Shown here: positions 14,331 through 15,691 of the stretch, one piece after another
Layout of the letters: every line of letters starts with the position of its first letter
Numbering within the stretch: the first letter of the stretch is position 1
Source: an uncultured Lachnospiraceae bacterium
GTDB lineage: Bacteria; Bacillota; Clostridia; Lachnospirales; Lachnospiraceae
Direction: 5' to 3'
DNA: 15,691 nucleotides
Assembly (NCBI GenBank): GCA_947177925.1
Contig: CAMWWJ010000037.1
Coordinates: forward strand, 1 to 15,691
Made by a program: the position numbers and the translations under genes
Notes under the pieces: model-generated
What the model saw: only the letters and a program-made list of their open reading frames with translations
What the model was told of the DNA's origin: nothing
Databases searched by the model: none

Positions 14331-14398
14331 GGATTTATTTTTTGGGGAAATAGGCTGAAGCCGGGCCTGTGTCAGAACTTTTTTCCGGTAAAGGCAAT

Positions 14399-14462
14399 AA
14401 GGTAAGTCCCCGATGTAAAATCGGGGAAGTAAGGTAAGTCCCCGATGTAAAATCGGGGAAGT
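14399..14462. repeat. Two exact 32-bp tandem hairpin repeats
   Basis: A 32-base unit is present twice without a gap (14399-14430 and 14431-14462) and the copies are identical. Each contains perfect 8-bp arms TCCCCGAT/ATCGGGGA around a GTAAA loop. No T-run follows either hairpin. They lie in the gap between tsaD and ispD, ending 35 bases before the ispD start. A related sequence (AAGTTCCCGACATAAAGTCGG) lies at about 9161-9184, upstream of the YcxB-like gene. Confidence 0.7.
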
Positions 14463-14497
14463 GTTGTGAATAGAAATAAAAAGAGAAGGTACACAAA

Positions 14498-15253
14498 ATG
14501 AATACAGTGGCAATCGTGCTGGCGGCTGGTCAGGGAAAACGAATGGAAAGCAAGGTGGCAAAACAATATCTGCTTTTAAAAGATAGACCTGTGCTTTATT
14601 ATACACTGAAAGCTTTTGAAGACAGCCTTATAGATTCTGTCATTCTTGTAACCCAAGAAGGGGAAGAAGAGTATTGCAGGAAGGAAATTATAGAAGCTTA
14701 TGGATTAAAGAAAATCGCTGCAATCGTTTCGGGGGGCAGGGAAAGATATCATTCTGTCTTTCAGGGGCTGGAAGCGGTTTCAAAACATATACCGGAATGT
14801 AAATATGTTTTTATCCATGATGGCGCAAGACCTTTTATCACAAATGAAATCATTGTACGGACATATGAGGAAGTGAAACGTTCCAGAGCATGTGTGGCAG
14901 GCATGCCGGTAAAAGATACAATTAAAATCGCGGATGCAGACGGGTATGCAAAGACAACTCCAGAACGAAGACTGGTATGGACTGTGCAGACACCACAGGC
15001 ATTCTCCTTTCCGTTTATAAAGGAAGCTTATGAACAACTTATGAAGAACGAGGACGGTCTGAAGGAAAAAGGAATTACCATTACGGATGATGCCATGGTA
15101 GTGGAAACCTTTACCGGAGAGCGGGTAAAGCTGGTGGAAGGCTCTTATGAGAATATTAAGATTACCACACCGGAAGACTTAAAAATAGCGGAAGCTTTTT
15201 TGACAGAAAAGGCAGATGAAAGGAAAGAAATAGCGAAGAAAAAAGAAAATTGA
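14498..15253 (+). CDS. ispD: IspD, MEP cytidylyltransferase
   Basis: IspD joins CTP and 2-C-methyl-D-erythritol 4-phosphate to give CDP-methylerythritol, the third step of the non-mevalonate isoprenoid pathway, in the cytoplasm. The nucleotide-binding start VLAAGQGKRM (7-16) with K23 in KQY, HDGARP (107-112), PVKDT (137-141), TPQ (165-167), TDDA (196-199) and the ENIKITTPED closing motif (218-227) are all present. At 251 residues it is slightly longer than usual because of a charged E/K-rich tail of about 15 residues. AGAAGG lies eight bases before the ATG. The 32-bp tandem hairpins lie just upstream and may belong to its leader. No ispF or ispE is nearby. Confidence 0.95.
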   Translation: MNTVAIVLAAGQGKRMESKVAKQYLLLKDRPVLYYTLKAFEDSLIDSVILVTQEGEEEYCRKEIIEAYGLKKIAAIVSGGRERYHSVFQGLEAVSKHIPECKYVFIHDGARPFITNEIIVRTYEEVKRSRACVAGMPVKDTIKIADADGYAKTTPERRLVWTVQTPQAFSFPFIKEAYEQLMKNEDGLKEKGITITDDAMVVETFTGERVKLVEGSYENIKITTPEDLKIAEAFLTEKADERKEIAKKKEN

Positions 15254-15271
15254 AAAAGTTGAAAAAATATG

Positions 15272-15300
15272 TTGACACAGAAAGGTATCTTTGCTAAAAT
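15272..15300 (+). promoter_or_regulatory. Promoter of first tRNA-Ser
   Basis: TTGACA (15272-15277), a 17-base spacer and TAAAAT (15295-15300) form a strong promoter starting just after the ispD stop. The transcription start would fall about 35 bases before the tRNA. Confidence 0.75.
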
Positions 15301-15341
15301 AATCCTTGCGCTGACAAAAAGGAAGTAATTCAAAGCGTTAT

Positions 15342-15427
15342 GGAGAGGTATCGAAGTGGTCATAACGAGGCGGTCTTGAAAACCGTTTGTCCGAGAGGGC
15401 GCGTGGGTTCGAATCCCACCCTCTCCG
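15342..15427 (+). tRNA. tRNA-Ser (anticodon TGA)
   Basis: The sequence folds as a class II tRNA with a long variable arm, as tRNA-Ser does. The acceptor stem GGAGAGG (15342-15348) pairs with CCTCTCC (15420-15426), followed by discriminator G. The anticodon stem GCGGT/ACCGT encloses loop CTTGAAA with anticodon TGA. The T arm is GTGGG-TTCGAAT-CCCAC. The variable arm pairs TCC with GGG-type bases around GAGA. CCA is not encoded (TTC follows), so the 3' end needs RNase Z cleavage and CCA addition. It decodes UCA and related UCN codons. Confidence 0.95.
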
Positions 15428-15464
15428 TTCGAAGTTTACACTTCCCCTTTGATGAAATCTCTGT

Positions 15465-15493
15465 TTGAAATGAAAGAGTGACAATTATATTAT
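15465..15493 (+). promoter_or_regulatory. Promoter of second tRNA-Ser
   Basis: TTGAAA (15465-15470), a 17-base spacer and TATTAT (15488-15493) make a plausible promoter between the two tRNA genes, so the second tRNA could be transcribed separately. A weak hairpin GAAGT/ACTTC (15431-15444) lies between the genes without a T-run. Confidence 0.5.
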
Positions 15494-15525
15494 ATATTAG
15501 GTTTATTTCTAGTTAGCTTTAAGTT

Positions 15526-15614
15526 GGAGAAGTACCCAAGAGGCTGAAGGGGCTCCCCTGGAAAGGGAGTAGGTCGTTAATAGCGGCGCGAGGGTTCAAA
15601 TCCCTCCTTCTCCG
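15526..15614 (+). tRNA. tRNA-Ser (anticodon GGA)
   Basis: This is a second class II tRNA. The acceptor GGAGAAG (15526-15532) pairs with CTTCTCC (15607-15613), discriminator G. The anticodon stem CTCCC/GGGAG encloses loop CTGGAAA with anticodon GGA. The T arm is GAGGG-TTCAAAT-CCCTC, and the variable arm is long. CCA is not encoded. It decodes UCC and UCU. The trailer has a GGCAC/GTGCC hairpin (15617-15630) directly after the mature end, without a T-run. Confidence 0.95.
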
Positions 15615-15691
15615 TTGGCACGAATGTGCCGATAATAGTACCTTGACAAACAAACAGCAATGCAACCCTGAAATTCCAAGAGAAAAAACAC
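15615..15691. other. Right flank, no gene seen
   Basis: After the tRNA trailer hairpin there is a TTGACA at 15643-15648, but no -10 box at proper distance. No reading frame of note starts here before the window ends. Confidence 0.5.

Noticed and set aside
14399..14462. CRISPR array
   Set aside because: Only two units are present, directly abutting with no spacer, and there are no cas genes.
15342..15614. Direct functional link between the t6A genes and the two tRNA genes
   Set aside because: t6A37 is placed on tRNAs that read ANN codons; these tRNAs read UCN codons, so they are not expected substrates.
15643..15671. TTGACA promoter near the right edge
   Set aside because: There is no -10-like hexamer at 16-18 bases (CCCTGA at that place).

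Overview
The window reads as chromosomal DNA of a low-GC Gram-positive anaerobe, most likely a Lachnospiraceae-type member of the Clostridia. The support is family resemblance of the proteins, strong AGGAGG-type ribosome binding sites, TTGACA/TATAAT promoters, and tsaE-tsaB-rimI order beside rnz and tsaD. I cannot name a genus. All convincing genes are on the + strand.

Region 1 (1-5445) looks like accessory DNA. Positions 1-449 carry two adjacent perfect hairpins that resemble the origin-of-transfer region of a mobilisable element, and a broken reading frame for a tiny helix-turn-helix protein that runs into the next gene. Then follow an OmpR-type response regulator, a sensor histidine kinase, an ABC-2 type exporter (ATPase and permease) and a small secreted or membrane-anchored protein. 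This is the usual layout of a self-regulated envelope-stress or peptide-antibiotic defence module. The same direct repeat (TTAAG, 6 bases, TTAAG) lies upstream of both the regulator operon and the exporter operon, and is the best candidate site for the regulator. The block ends in about 250 bp of stacked hairpins with two terminator-like structures.

Region 2 (5446-9074) is a MacB-like export operon with its own strong promoter and an inverted repeat over the -10 box: ATPase, membrane-fusion (adaptor) protein and FtsX-fold permease, in the style of Bacillus YknXYZ.

Region 3 (9075-15691) is core housekeeping DNA. It holds a YcxB-like membrane protein; tsaE, tsaB and rimI; a zinc-ribbon protein joined to ribonuclease Z; an unrecognised membrane-anchored protein that overlaps tsaD; then ispD and two tRNA-Ser genes (anticodons TGA and GGA). 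TsaE, TsaB and TsaD are three parts of the enzyme system for the universal t6A37 modification of tRNA; the fourth (TsaC/Sua5) is not here. RNase Z trims tRNA 3' ends, so the segment is rich in tRNA maturation functions.

The most interesting unexplained signals are: the shared regulator boxes and the exporter promoter that appears to start inside a terminator loop; the oriT-like hairpins with the adjoining broken HTH frame; the hairpin cluster at 5199-5445; a 32-bp exact tandem hairpin repeat before ispD, with a relative upstream of the YcxB-like gene; and the unknown protein coupled to tsaD. I did not find a clear-cut new defence or mobile system, and all database-type assignments rest on motif recognition only.
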